Below, in pieces: positions 8,912-17,477 of a stretch of 64,000 bases of DNA (position 1 is its first letter; every line of letters starts with the position of its first letter). The translations under genes and the position numbers were made by a program. The notes under the pieces were generated by a model. It saw only the letters and a list, made by a program, of their open reading frames with translations. It was not told the DNA's origin and ran no database searches. The DNA is from Eubacteriales bacterium (GTDB lineage: Bacteria; Bacillota; Clostridia; Christensenellales; CAG-138). The DNA is taken from assembly GCA_021373115.1 (NCBI GenBank), contig JAJFTI010000034.1, positions 99,154-163,153 on the forward strand, written 5' to 3'.

Positions 8912-9691
8912 TTATTCAATATCCGGCTGAATCCGGTAGAGATATCTTCTCGCACGGCCCTCTTCGTAGAGCTGTTTCCCCAGCAAGTCTTCCTTAATCT
9001 TCTGTTCGATTAAATCGAGGTTTCCCTCTTGTTCAAACGCATGCCGGTATGCGCGGAGCGTATCCAGTGCGCGCGTGTAAAGCATTCTCTCGTTTTTGCT
9101 GTAATCGATTGTCGTATATGGAATGCCGTTACTCTTCAGCGTTTGTGCAAGCCGGGTGCCCTCGCTTTGCAGGAGTTCCCTCTGTTCCGCTTCGTTCTCA
9201 AATAAATATTGCGAGTAGAACAGGTACATTCCTTTCCGGCTGTTTCGATATCGGTATCGCAGCATAGCGCCCGGTTGTTTGCAAAAATACAAACTGTCGA
9301 TGGAGATTGTGATATCCGAATGGACTTCGTATGTTTGTATCTCTTCCATGTCCCCTTTTCGATAGCTGATTGACGGATTTGAGGAATCGAACAACTCACA
9401 ATCCAATTGGTCAATGCCAATTCCTTTGCACCCGGATTGACAATTCAGCCAGTTGAGTATGCTTCCGTTCCCGCAGCCCAAATCCAGAATCGTATCGGCG
9501 GGCGCAGGCGCGATCGATTGGTATAAAAAGTCCAATTGTTCACAATCCATCATATTAAACAGAGCCATTCGATAGCCGTACACTTCTTCACAAAAGTTTC
9601 GATATGCTTCGCTCCTCGATAAGCGTCCGATTTTATCCGAGAACTCTCCCTTCGTGCTCCTCTCTTTCCGTTGATCCGGATGATCGTTCAA
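8912..9691 (-). CDS. SAM-dependent methyltransferase, divergent
   Basis: About 259 aa with motif I TILDLGCGNGSILNWLN and the acidic GIGIDQLD loop. The N-terminal helix (SRSEAYRNFCEEVYGYRM) and the charged C-terminus (KEDLLGKQLYEEGRARRYLY) resemble no family I can name; the tail looks like a small helical cap. The TTG at 9691 is preferred because AAAGGAAG lies 8 nt upstream; an earlier TTG at 9772 lacks a ribosome site. It lies 60 nt upstream of the previous minus-strand methyltransferase, so the two are probably co-transcribed. Confidence 0.7.
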   Translation of the reverse strand: MNDHPDQRKERSTKGEFSDKIGRLSRSEAYRNFCEEVYGYRMALFNMMDCEQLDFLYQSIAPAPADTILDLGCGNGSILNWLNCQSGCKGIGIDQLDCELFDSSNPSISYRKGDMEEIQTYEVHSDITISIDSLYFCKQPGAMLRYRYRNSRKGMYLFYSQYLFENEAEQRELLQSEGTRLAQTLKSNGIPYTTIDYSKNERMLYTRALDTLRAYRHAFEQEGNLDLIEQKIKEDLLGKQLYEEGRARRYLYRIQPDIE

Positions 9692-9881
9692 ACCGAACAC
9701 TTCCTTTCTGCGGCCGGATGGCTTTGTCTTGCCAATCATTATACATTCGTCTGCGAAAATAACAAGAAACAACGCGCATTTCCGCCGTTCCGGAAAATTT
9801 TGGTTGACGGGTCAACAGAATCGTATAAAATAGTATTATTCGATAATTCACGATCGATATATGAAATATGTGGAGGTACCT

Positions 9882-10310
9882 ATGGACAATCTGTTGGTCA
9901 ACATCAAACGAATCGGCCAGAAAGTTCATTTTGAAGGCGTTTCCGAAAGCAATCCTGAAAGAATGATTCCGTTTGACTACATTCCGCCGATTGGCGAAGG
10001 GGACGGTTTTGCCGGGTTGGAGTTACTGCTGATGAGCTTTTCCGGCTGTGTCAGCACCTCGATTGTCTTTTTAATCGGCCGCATGGGAAAGCACGTAGCC
10101 TCCTATTCGGCAAGAGCGGAAGGCATCCGCAGAGAATCACCGCTGTCGCTGGCGAAGATCCTGTTTCATGTAACCGTTGAATCGAGCGATTTGTCGGATG
10201 CCGATATGGAGGCAGTGCTGCGGCAGGCGGAGCAAATTTCCCCCGTTTGGCACGCTATTTTAAACAACGTTGAAGTGGAAATGACCTTCTCACTGAAAGC
10301 GTGCGGCTAA
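9882..10310 (+). CDS. OsmC/Ohr-family protein
   Basis: 142-aa protein of the OsmC fold. LLLMSFSGCVSTSIVFLIGRMGK contains the conserved helix with the first redox Cys; a matching second Cys is not evident, as the only other one is near the C-terminus (SLKACG). The peroxidase role is therefore uncertain and a YhfA-type variant is more likely. The ATG at 9882 is preceded by GTGGAGG. It converges with the helicase gene. Confidence 0.8.
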   Translation: MDNLLVNIKRIGQKVHFEGVSESNPERMIPFDYIPPIGEGDGFAGLELLLMSFSGCVSTSIVFLIGRMGKHVASYSARAEGIRRESPLSLAKILFHVTVESSDLSDADMEAVLRQAEQISPVWHAILNNVEVEMTFSLKACG

Positions 10311-10404
10311 GCTTCGATCCTTTTTTATGCGCTGCGCTGCCTTTGCAGCGCAAAATCCGTCCGTCTGGGTTGGCTTGAACGGATACGGATATCTCCTTTC
10401 CGGC

Positions 10405-12528
10405 CTACTGTGCGCCATTTAAGCGGATCAGTGTCGTTTGCGTTCCGGTATACGTCAATGTGAGCCGGTGCATTGCCCTTGTGCATGCAATATACAGAAG
10501 GTTCCTGTCCTGTTCGCTGAAATAAGTCCTATCGTCGGCGGAAGGCAGAATCACTTCGTCAAATTCCAATCCCTTTGCCATTGGTATGGATACAATCGAT
10601 ACGCCGATTTCGAATTTTGTGCTGTCGGGCGTTATGCAGTGCACGCAGCAATCCTGTTCGAGAATCTCATACAGCACGTTCGCCAGCCGGTTTGTTTTGG
10701 TTAGGATCCCTAAAGAACCGTTCCTTCCGTCCTGAAATGCACGAATTCTCTCCCGCAGGTACCGGATTTCTTCCTCCCCGTCGCTGCAGAAAATCAGCGC
10801 TGGTTCCTCTCCGTGGCGTTCGATTGCTTCCAATTCGGATATACTCCGGATTTGTTTTGCAAAATGGATGATTTCATAAGTCGAGCGGTAACTCTTATTC
10901 AGTGTTACCATCTCCGCATCCGGATATAAGCTTTTCAGATCCGTTAGCGAATGTAAATGGTCGCGATGGATCGTCTGCCCGAAATCCCCCAGAATGGTTT
11001 TTGAACAGGGAAACAGCCGGTTGATTACGGCAAACTGAACGGGTGTGTAATCCTGCATTTCGTCAATAACGAGATGCTGAACGGTTGAATTGTAATGCAG
11101 GCCTTCGTATGCCGCGCAGAGGTACAGATATGGATACACGTCTTCCCATTCCAGCGTATTCCGGTTCGGCATATGAAGCAGACCGGGAACATTTTCCTTC
11201 CGATAGAATTCTTGATAGAGCGCAAGACCGTTTTTCACACGAAGCATTCCGCACAGCTGTTTGAGGATTGCTTTCTTTTTCGGCAGGTCATCCTCCATCG
11301 GATGATCGACCGCAAGCCGTTCACCGATATCCTCGGCAATGAATTGCAGCCGCTGTTTGACCGGATAATCCCGATAAGCACAAAACCGCGCCTGAATCCA
11401 ATCCGCCTGAACCGTGTGCCAGCCAAACGAAAAATCCTCCGCCTGAAAAACCCGCTCCGGCATTTGCCGGATGAATCGATCCATTCGATTCAGAAATTCC
11501 AGCGTGGACTTGAATCGCGTCCTTTCGGCCCGTTCCAAATCATCGTTTTCGATGGAATACTTTTCCGTTTCAAATGAAACGGTTCCTTTCAGCAGAACGC
11601 CCGCCAGTTCGGCAACGCTCATTTCCTTGATTGGTTCTTCTCCAAGTTCGGGCAGCACGTTTGAAATATAGTCGCCAAACACCTTGTTCGGCGAAAGGAT
11701 CGCCACACATTTTGCCGACAGTTTTTCCGGATAGCGATAGAGAAGATATGCGACCCGGTGCAGCGCAATGGAGGTTTTCCCGGAACCTGCCACACCTTGA
11801 ATCAGCATCGTTTTCGCGTTCTCATTGCGGATAATTCGGTTTTGTTCCGCCTGAATCGTCGAAATGATGGATTTCATCTTCTCATCCGATGTTTGGCTCA
11901 ATTCACGCTGAAGAATATCATCCTGAATATTCACGGCGCTTTCCAGCGCGTATTCCATTTTGCCCTGTCGGATTTGGAATTGACGTTTTCGCGTCAGACG
12001 CCCTTCCACACGGCCGGACGGCGCCGGATACCCGGCCGAGCCGATTTCGCAGTCATAAAACATACCGGCGATCGGGGCGCGCCAGTCTACAATCTGTATT
12101 TGGTTTTCGCATGTAAAACCGAAACGTCCGATATAATATGCCTTCTCGTCCTGCTTATCCCGGCAAACAAAATCAATGCGGGCAAAGTAAGGAGAGTCCT
12201 TCATTTTAGCAATCTTCTCGCGAATGTTTACGGCAAACGCGCCGGAATGATCTATTCGGTTGAGTACCCGTTCGTTCTGAAACATTTCGTGCGGATCAAT
12301 CTCGCTCCGGTTCTGAACCATATAGAGCTTAAAATCCGAGTATTCCCGATCCAGCCGGCCAATCGAAGTATCCGCCTCCCGAAGAGCGTTTTCAAGCTTT
12401 ACTTGTATATCGGCAAGGTGATCTGCCTCATCCGGAAACGCCTGCAGTCCCAAAACGTTCGATTCGGATTTTACTTTTCCGGCAGGCAATGCTGTCGTTT
12501 GCCCGTCGTGTTTAAGCCCTTGCACCAT
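10405..12528 (-). CDS. HelD-like superfamily 1 helicase
   Basis: 707 aa, UvrD/Rep-type ATPase. It has an N-terminal coiled region (about 35-115), a segment ending VDWRAPIAGMFYD typical of HelD/YjcD, Walker A GVAGSGKT (245-252), and further SF1 motifs VIDEMQDYT, LGDFGQTI, NKSYRST, ISIVSIPMAKGLEFD and IACTRAMHRL. HelD proteins remove stalled RNA polymerase from DNA and can affect rifampicin tolerance. The ATG at 12528 has GTGGAG upstream and overlaps the end of the AraC-GNAT gene by 17 nt, indicating one transcript. Confidence 0.85.
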   Translation of the reverse strand: MVQGLKHDGQTTALPAGKVKSESNVLGLQAFPDEADHLADIQVKLENALREADTSIGRLDREYSDFKLYMVQNRSEIDPHEMFQNERVLNRIDHSGAFAVNIREKIAKMKDSPYFARIDFVCRDKQDEKAYYIGRFGFTCENQIQIVDWRAPIAGMFYDCEIGSAGYPAPSGRVEGRLTRKRQFQIRQGKMEYALESAVNIQDDILQRELSQTSDEKMKSIISTIQAEQNRIIRNENAKTMLIQGVAGSGKTSIALHRVAYLLYRYPEKLSAKCVAILSPNKVFGDYISNVLPELGEEPIKEMSVAELAGVLLKGTVSFETEKYSIENDDLERAERTRFKSTLEFLNRMDRFIRQMPERVFQAEDFSFGWHTVQADWIQARFCAYRDYPVKQRLQFIAEDIGERLAVDHPMEDDLPKKKAILKQLCGMLRVKNGLALYQEFYRKENVPGLLHMPNRNTLEWEDVYPYLYLCAAYEGLHYNSTVQHLVIDEMQDYTPVQFAVINRLFPCSKTILGDFGQTIHRDHLHSLTDLKSLYPDAEMVTLNKSYRSTYEIIHFAKQIRSISELEAIERHGEEPALIFCSDGEEEIRYLRERIRAFQDGRNGSLGILTKTNRLANVLYEILEQDCCVHCITPDSTKFEIGVSIVSIPMAKGLEFDEVILPSADDRTYFSEQDRNLLYIACTRAMHRLTLTYTGTQTTLIRLNGAQ

Positions 12529-13366
12529 TTTTATTCTCCACGGATCGAATAAACCGTTGTGTTGGATAACCAAATTCGACGAGCAGTTCCGCTTCCGCAA
12601 ACCCCATTTCCATAATTTCCTTGCGTTGTCCGGTGTCCGCGCGATCCCCTTTTCGATAGGTCGTAATGCTGATATCCCTGCCTGTCAGCAGCTCCCCCAT
12701 CACCTTATCCAGAAGGGCTTGCGGAATGCCCTTGCCCCGGTAGAGCGGATGTGTGCCTAAAAAATCAATGTTGCCTTCCTTCTGCGAAAAAAGCAGGATG
12801 CCGGCAGCCGTTTCCCCGTCTTTCAGGATCAGCGCCTGACGGGTTTCTATTTTCTGCTTCAGCACCCGGATATATTCGTCTTCCTGCAAGTAAGGGAACC
12901 CGTCCACCACCAGCCGCACCAGTTTCATCCAGCATGGAATGTCGTTTTCCGTTGCAAAAACAATCTCCCATGCGGAGTATCCCTTCTTGGCAGGCCGGTT
13001 CATCCCTCCTTCGAATTCATAACGAAGCTGCAGCGGATAAAACTTTTCCTGCTCCCGGTATTGGCTGGGTGGTTGTTTATACATAGCGGTAAAAACGCCG
13101 GTAAAAGCCTGCTGGCTTTCATATCCCGCTAACAAAGCGATGTCCAGAATGGATTTATTCGAAAAAACAAGCAGCTTGGCCGCTTCGGTAAGCCGCCGTC
13201 TCTGAAGGTAGTCGTGTATGGTGATTCCAACCGTTCTGGTAAATACCCTGTGCAGATAGAATTTTGAATAGTGAATCGCTTCGGCAATCCGGTCGAGATC
13301 GATGTTTCCGGTCAGGTTTGCTTCCATGAATTCGACAGCCTGATTCACTTTTTCGATGCGGTTCAA
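12512..13366 (-). CDS. AraC-type regulator fused to a GNAT acetyltransferase domain
   Basis: 284 aa. Residues about 1-105 are an N-terminal AraC/XylS DNA-binding domain with two helix-turn-helix units (IDLDRIAEAIHYSKFYLHRVF and SILDIALLAGYESQQAFTGVF, ending KQPPSQYRE). The rest is a GNAT-like domain (GILLFSQKEGNIDFLGTHPLYRGKGIPQALLDKV, with RGKGIPQAL as the acetyl-CoA loop). TTG at 13366 follows AAAGGGGG by about 8 nt; GTG at 13375 is the alternative. The 3' end overlaps helD. Inferred: a regulator whose sensor is an acetyltransferase fold. Whether it acetylates anything is unknown. Confidence 0.8.
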   Translation of the reverse strand: MNRIEKVNQAVEFMEANLTGNIDLDRIAEAIHYSKFYLHRVFTRTVGITIHDYLQRRRLTEAAKLLVFSNKSILDIALLAGYESQQAFTGVFTAMYKQPPSQYREQEKFYPLQLRYEFEGGMNRPAKKGYSAWEIVFATENDIPCWMKLVRLVVDGFPYLQEDEYIRVLKQKIETRQALILKDGETAAGILLFSQKEGNIDFLGTHPLYRGKGIPQALLDKVMGELLTGRDISITTYRKGDRADTGQRKEIMEMGFAEAELLVEFGYPTQRFIRSVENKNGARA

Positions 13367-13472
13367 GCCATACACCCCCTTTCGAACCGATTATAAACGA
13401 TTTTCAACGGTTCTGTTTCATGAATCTTGCGCACTTGCACGATACAACGGTAAAAGGTTGCCCTCTAATGAA

Positions 13473-13504
13473 AATCCGCCGTGTCGTTCAATGCACGGCG
13501 GATT
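13473..13504 (-). terminator. Terminator of the tetR-membrane protein operon
   Basis: Eleven-bp stem AATCCGCCGTG / CACGGCGGATT with a 10-nt loop. On the minus strand it runs into TTTT, downstream of the gene ending at 13583. Confidence 0.65.
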
Positions 13505-13582
13505 ACGGGTTTTCTGTAGAATTTTTACCGTTTTTTCTGACCGGGCGTGAGAATAGGGAAAGCCCGCGCTCGAAGCTCCGGT

Positions 13583-14263
13583 TTACGGTCGCTTTTCTAT
13601 TTTTGTTTGCCGATCAAGCGTCAGTCCCATCCAGACGACCCAAACGTAGGCAAGCGTTTTCGGGATCATCAGCATCCCAAGCCCCGGTATCCGGTCCGCA
13701 AACAGTACGACGGGCAGGTAAAACGCAAACGAAAGCGCTACCGCCAGCCACATAAACCGGAACACGCGGTCGTTTGCCCGTTTCGCTTCGATTGCAAACA
13801 ATACAATGATTATTATGCCCATGATCGCAAACGGTATATTCCGCAGGATGCCAAACAGGAGCGGCTGATCATAACGAAGCCAGCGGTTCTGCGGCAGCGC
13901 GCAGAGCGCAACGCGTAAAAGGGTCAACGTCCACATTACGAAGGTAAGCCCTTTTCTGCCCTGAATCGAATACCGTTCCCGCCAGATATAGTAGAGAATT
14001 AAATAAAAAACCGTCATAGTGATCGACGTGATCAGTTTTCCAACGCCAAGCGCCGCGGCGTTTGCTTCCAGCCCGCCTGTCCAAAGCGCGATTGCGCGCG
14101 GAACGAGATGAAACGCATCTCCTCCGCCCAGTACGATCGCCATGATGCCAAATTTCGGAATCAAGGACCCTTTTTCACCTTTTTGAATCAGATAAATCCC
14201 AATGGTAATTGCAAACGCAAGATAGAACGCGTCAAAAATTGTCTCCGCCAATGCCTGTGCCAT
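13583..14263 (-). CDS. Seven-helix integral membrane protein, function unknown
   Basis: 226 aa with about seven hydrophobic segments: residues roughly 7-25, 37-57, 73-95, 105-122, 140-160, 170-190 and 197-215. Charged connectors sit between them, and there is a basic tail (DRQTKIEKRP). No enzyme or transporter signature recognised. It overlaps the 3' end of the upstream tetR-like gene by 32 nt, so the two are translated from one mRNA and the regulator probably controls it. Possible roles are drug or lipid stress sensing; this is a guess. Confidence 0.7.
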   Translation of the reverse strand: MAQALAETIFDAFYLAFAITIGIYLIQKGEKGSLIPKFGIMAIVLGGGDAFHLVPRAIALWTGGLEANAAALGVGKLITSITMTVFYLILYYIWRERYSIQGRKGLTFVMWTLTLLRVALCALPQNRWLRYDQPLLFGILRNIPFAIMGIIIIVLFAIEAKRANDRVFRFMWLAVALSFAFYLPVVLFADRIPGLGMLMIPKTLAYVWVVWMGLTLDRQTKIEKRP

Positions 14264-14837
14264 CCTTTGTTTCCTGCCCTTCCTGTTCGGATTCGTATAG
14301 AACCCGCTCTACAATTTGAATGAGAAAATCGATCTCACCGCCGCGCCGCATCAATGCGATTATGTTTGAAAACACAAATTCGATAAACGCTTCCTTTGAA
14401 AATCCTCCGCGCCAGATACCCGATCGAATCAACGCATCTTCATCGATCCTTTGTAATAAAACACTCCGAAACGCGGCCTGCATAGACGCCATACGAATAT
14501 ACCCTTCCTCCGCGCTTTCCGGAAGGCTCTGCATGAAGGTTCGCGCGCAGTCGTTCATTTTTCCGCAAAGAAACCCGTAGATTTGACGAACCTGCGCGGA
14601 AAACCGCTCATTCGTAATATGGGATTGCAGCTCAAGCAAAGCGTTCTTCCAGTATTCTTCGGTCAGCGCAAGCAAAACATCCTGCTTGCTTTCGAAATAA
14701 TTATACAGGGTTCCAACGGAAACTCCCGCTTCCGCCGCCAGTCTTCGAATACGGAGCGCTTCCGCGCCATCGCTGCATTCAATGCGATGCGCACAGGAGA
14801 GCAGCTTCTGCCGTAATGCCGGATCCCTTTTTCGCAT
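14232..14837 (-). CDS. TetR-family transcriptional regulator
   Basis: 201 aa. The N-terminal TetR helix-turn-helix is plain: ALRIRRLAAEAGVSVGTLYNYFESKQDVLLAL. The C-terminal ligand domain is not of a named type. The ATG at 14837 has GGAG 6 nt upstream; TTG at 14858 and ATG at 14849 are weaker options. The promoter/operator just upstream (14864-14914) indicates autorepression, and the overlapping membrane-protein gene is its likely target. Confidence 0.88.
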   Translation of the reverse strand: MRKRDPALRQKLLSCAHRIECSDGAEALRIRRLAAEAGVSVGTLYNYFESKQDVLLALTEEYWKNALLELQSHITNERFSAQVRQIYGFLCGKMNDCARTFMQSLPESAEEGYIRMASMQAAFRSVLLQRIDEDALIRSGIWRGGFSKEAFIEFVFSNIIALMRRGGEIDFLIQIVERVLYESEQEGQETKDGTGIGGDNF

Positions 14838-14863
14838 ATCGTTCTCCATATTCGTCAATGTTT

Positions 14864-14883
14864 TAAATGAACATGTTCATTTA
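14864..14883. promoter_or_regulatory. TetR operator, 20-bp perfect palindrome
   Basis: TAAATGAACATGTTCATTTA is identical to its reverse complement. It lies directly downstream of the -10 of the tetR promoter, over the expected transcription start, where a bound dimer would block initiation. The TGAACA/TGTTCA half-sites fit TetR-type operators. Confidence 0.75.
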
Positions 14884-14886
14884 TTA

Positions 14887-14914
14887 AGAATAGCAGAAGG
14901 ATTCGAATTGTCAA
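14887..14914 (-). promoter_or_regulatory. Promoter of the tetR-membrane protein operon
   Basis: TTGACA (14909-14914), 16-nt spacer and TATTCT (14887-14892) on the minus strand, immediately ahead of the palindromic operator. Confidence 0.6.
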
Positions 14915-15008
14915 TTGCTTCGCTGCGTTTTTTGTTTCCGAATCACTTTCCATACGATTTGTTCACGATTTGGCAACGAATCCGGTAACCCTTACGTGTT
15001 TCAAACGG

Positions 15009-15037
15009 TTGCCTGAACGATGAATCACGTGTATAAT
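15009..15037 (+). promoter_or_regulatory. Promoter of the vanW-like gene
   Basis: TTGCCT, 17-nt spacer and perfect TATAAT (15032-15037), 55 nt before the start codon. Confidence 0.65.
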
Positions 15038-15092
15038 ATGAGATGTGCGCGATTTGACGCGCACAAATGCTGATTACGGTAGAAGGACCGCC

Positions 15093-16754
15093 ATGTACGA
15101 AAAATACTCCGGGTTGCCCGACACAACAAAGCCCACTACACAAAATACAGGCAAGAGCGCCGAACGTTCCGCGAATCGCGGTACGTATCGCAGCAGCGGA
15201 AACGAATCCATGGAATATTATCAGGCGCCCAGGCGCGGCAGTGGTTCCGGTACATCCAAACGGGAAAACGCGCGCCGCGCGAAAATTCGTAAGCGGCGTT
15301 TTATTCTTTCCCTGATGGGTCTTGCGCTAATTGGTTTGATCGTTGTCGCGGTCGTCGTTCTGGCGCGCGGGTGCGCAGAACCGCCGCAGGTTGATCTGGA
15401 AACCGGCAAGTTCCGCAGCGGTGTTTACATCAACGGCATGAACCTCTCCGGAAAAACCATAGACGAAGTCAAAGGCCAGCTGGAATCGAACGAATCGTAT
15501 GCGCTCAATAATATCGCCATTACCCTGTCCAGCGCGGAGCTCACCGCAACCATCACCGGCGCGGATATGAACGCAACATCCAACCTCAGCGAAGTGATGG
15601 AGCAGGCGCTCTCCGGCGGTTCCAATCAGGTTTATTATACCAAGATCTCCATCGACGATGCGGCGCTTTCCGCGCGCATTGACGAGATTAACGCAACCAC
15701 GAGCGCGCCGCCTGTGGACGCGTCGTTTTCGGTCGATTTTTCCAGCAGTGGAAAGCCGGCGTTTAACTACGTGGAAGGTTCGGCCGGATACGGATTGGAT
15801 TCGGAAGCCACCATCGCGCTCGTCAAGCAAACCATTGAATCCGGTCAGCTTCAGGCAACGATTACGCCTACGCTCACTACCATACAACCCTCCGTAACCG
15901 TGGACGATGTGAAAGCGCATACCACACTGATTGGCAAGTTTACCACCACGTATGACTTCAAGGGCACAGCGGAGGATACCGAAGAGCAACGTACCATTTT
16001 TATTCCAAACCGCGCATTCAACGTTGAAAAAGGCGCGTCCATGATCAGCGATCAGGTGATTAAGCCGGGCGAAAAATGGAGTTTCAACGATACGGTTGGC
16101 GACCGCTCCGTGGAGAGCAACGGCTGGAAACTCGCGCAGGGCATCTTCGGCGGCGACCGCAAGACGCCGCAGCTTGGCGGCGGAATCTGCCAGGTGAGCA
16201 CGACGCTTTACAATGCGCTACTGGAAGCGTATCCCTATTTCGATTTTGTGGACCGTTCGGCGCACTCCATCCCCTCGACCTATGTGGACAAGGGTCTGGA
16301 TGCGACGGTCGATTCGAACCATATCGATTTTCAAGTGAAGAATATTTCCGAGTATCCGGTTTACATCTTTGCGTATACGGGTGAAAACAAGATGGCAAAG
16401 AGCCGCAAACGCGATTTGACCGTCGTCATCTACGGTGAAGCGCTGCCGGCGGGCACGGAATACAAAACCCGCACCGTTCTTATTTCCGAAGAAGCGCCCC
16501 TTGAAGAGGATGCGGTGATCACCGAGACCGGCAAGCTGTTCGTTGGTGAAGAAAACGTTCTTGCGGAAGCGCACACGAAATTTGTGGTCGACGTATATAT
16601 CGACCGTTATCTCAACGGCGAGCTGCAGGAGTCCATCTTCCTCCATGAAGATACCTACCCCGGAAATCCGCTGAAAAAAGAGGTTGGCACCAAACCGACG
16701 CCGACTCCGTTGGTTGACCCGACGCCAACGCCCAATCCGGATGATATGCCTTAA
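15093..16754 (+). CDS. VanW-domain membrane-anchored cell-wall protein
   Basis: 553 aa. A basic, polar cytoplasmic N-terminus is followed by one membrane helix (FILSLMGLALIGLIVVAVVVL, about 70-90). Next come two peptidoglycan-binding-4-like repeats (GVYINGMNLSGKTIDEVKGQL is the marker) and the VanW domain (NRAFNVEKGASMISDQVIKPGEKWSFN, QLGGGICQVSTTLYNALLEA). A Pro/Thr tail (PTPTPLVDPTPTPNP) ends it. VanW is named from vancomycin clusters, but such proteins are common in Clostridia and their activity is unproven. The ATG at 15093 follows AAGGA. The terminator at 16768 closes the gene. Confidence 0.88.
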   Translation: MYEKYSGLPDTTKPTTQNTGKSAERSANRGTYRSSGNESMEYYQAPRRGSGSGTSKRENARRAKIRKRRFILSLMGLALIGLIVVAVVVLARGCAEPPQVDLETGKFRSGVYINGMNLSGKTIDEVKGQLESNESYALNNIAITLSSAELTATITGADMNATSNLSEVMEQALSGGSNQVYYTKISIDDAALSARIDEINATTSAPPVDASFSVDFSSSGKPAFNYVEGSAGYGLDSEATIALVKQTIESGQLQATITPTLTTIQPSVTVDDVKAHTTLIGKFTTTYDFKGTAEDTEEQRTIFIPNRAFNVEKGASMISDQVIKPGEKWSFNDTVGDRSVESNGWKLAQGIFGGDRKTPQLGGGICQVSTTLYNALLEAYPYFDFVDRSAHSIPSTYVDKGLDATVDSNHIDFQVKNISEYPVYIFAYTGENKMAKSRKRDLTVVIYGEALPAGTEYKTRTVLISEEAPLEEDAVITETGKLFVGEENVLAEAHTKFVVDVYIDRYLNGELQESIFLHEDTYPGNPLKKEVGTKPTPTPLVDPTPTPNPDDMP

Positions 16755-16767
16755 TACGGCACATGAC

Positions 16768-16803
16768 AAGAGGCGAAAGCATGAAGCTTCCGCCTCTTTT
16801 TTA
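16768..16803. terminator. Terminator between vanW-like gene and gtrA
   Basis: AAGAGGCG / CGCCTCTT stem with an inner AAGC/GCTT pairing, followed by a T-run on the plus strand. Can also serve the convergent minus-strand gene. Confidence 0.8.
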
Positions 16804-16809
16804 TAAACT

Positions 16810-17262
16810 TTATTTCTCCTGTAAAACGCCGGTTTCTTTCGGAACTCGGTAGAGAAGGAATCTTCTGGAGAAGAAATTGAATAAGTAGGTAACCGCACCG
16901 GAAACAATTCGCGAAATTCGGTAATCCACGCGCAGCAGATCGGTGAAAGCATACATGCTCCCCTCCGTTACTGCAAGCGCCAGCAAGGAAATGGCAAGAA
17001 ACAGCGTCAATTCTTTTTGTACCGTAAAACTCCCCCGGCGAAAAACAAACCAGATACCGATCAGGTAATTGACCGCCAGCCCTGCGACAAACGCGATTGG
17101 TACGGCAACCAGATAATGCAGACCAATCCATTCTTTCAGAGCAAGCAATGCGCAATAATCCGCAGCAAATCCGCCGAACGCCGCGGCTGCATAGCGGAGA
17201 GCCTGTATCGGCAGGCGTGAATCCTCCCGCAGGCGGGCTCCTGATAACCTGTTTTTCCTCAT
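16810..17262 (-). CDS. GtrA-like membrane protein
   Basis: 150 aa, four hydrophobic segments. The pattern ALRYAAAAFGGFAADYCALLAL, VAGLAVNYLIGIWFVF and SGAVTYLFNFFSRRFLLYR is the GtrA/DPMS-type layout, with NY and the C-terminal NFFSRRF motif. GtrA proteins are thought to move polyprenyl-linked sugars across the membrane. No glycosyltransferase gene is adjacent, so the substrate is open. Confidence 0.85.
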   Translation of the reverse strand: MRKNRLSGARLREDSRLPIQALRYAAAAFGGFAADYCALLALKEWIGLHYLVAVPIAFVAGLAVNYLIGIWFVFRRGSFTVQKELTLFLAISLLALAVTEGSMYAFTDLLRVDYRISRIVSGAVTYLFNFFSRRFLLYRVPKETGVLQEK

Positions 17263-17440
17263 GAGTTGCAGTATATCACAAACGTTATACCGTTGAAAAC
17301 CGGTGCAGCGGAATCTTTGCTGTCATCCGGAGAAAGAAAATGACTGAATGTCGATATGCAATGTGTTCTGTACGCGGTTAAGCATCGTGTGCCGGATCGG
17401 AGCGGCAGTAACGCGTTACGATCCCTCCCGAACAGCAAGA

Positions 17441-17464
17441 AGAACCACCCTCGCGGGTGGTTCT
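17441..17464 (-). terminator. Terminator after ispH-rpsA
   Basis: Perfect 10-bp stem AGAACCACCC / GGGTGGTTCT with a 4-nt loop; on the minus strand TCTTGCT follows, a modest T-tract. Confidence 0.65.
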
Positions 17465-17477
17465 TTGTTACATTCGT

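Noticed and set aside
10333..10352. Perfect hairpin TGCGCTGC / GCAGCGCA between the OsmC and HelD genes
   Set aside because: The T-run lies on the wrong side for either strand (A-rich after the stem in both directions), so I did not call a terminator.
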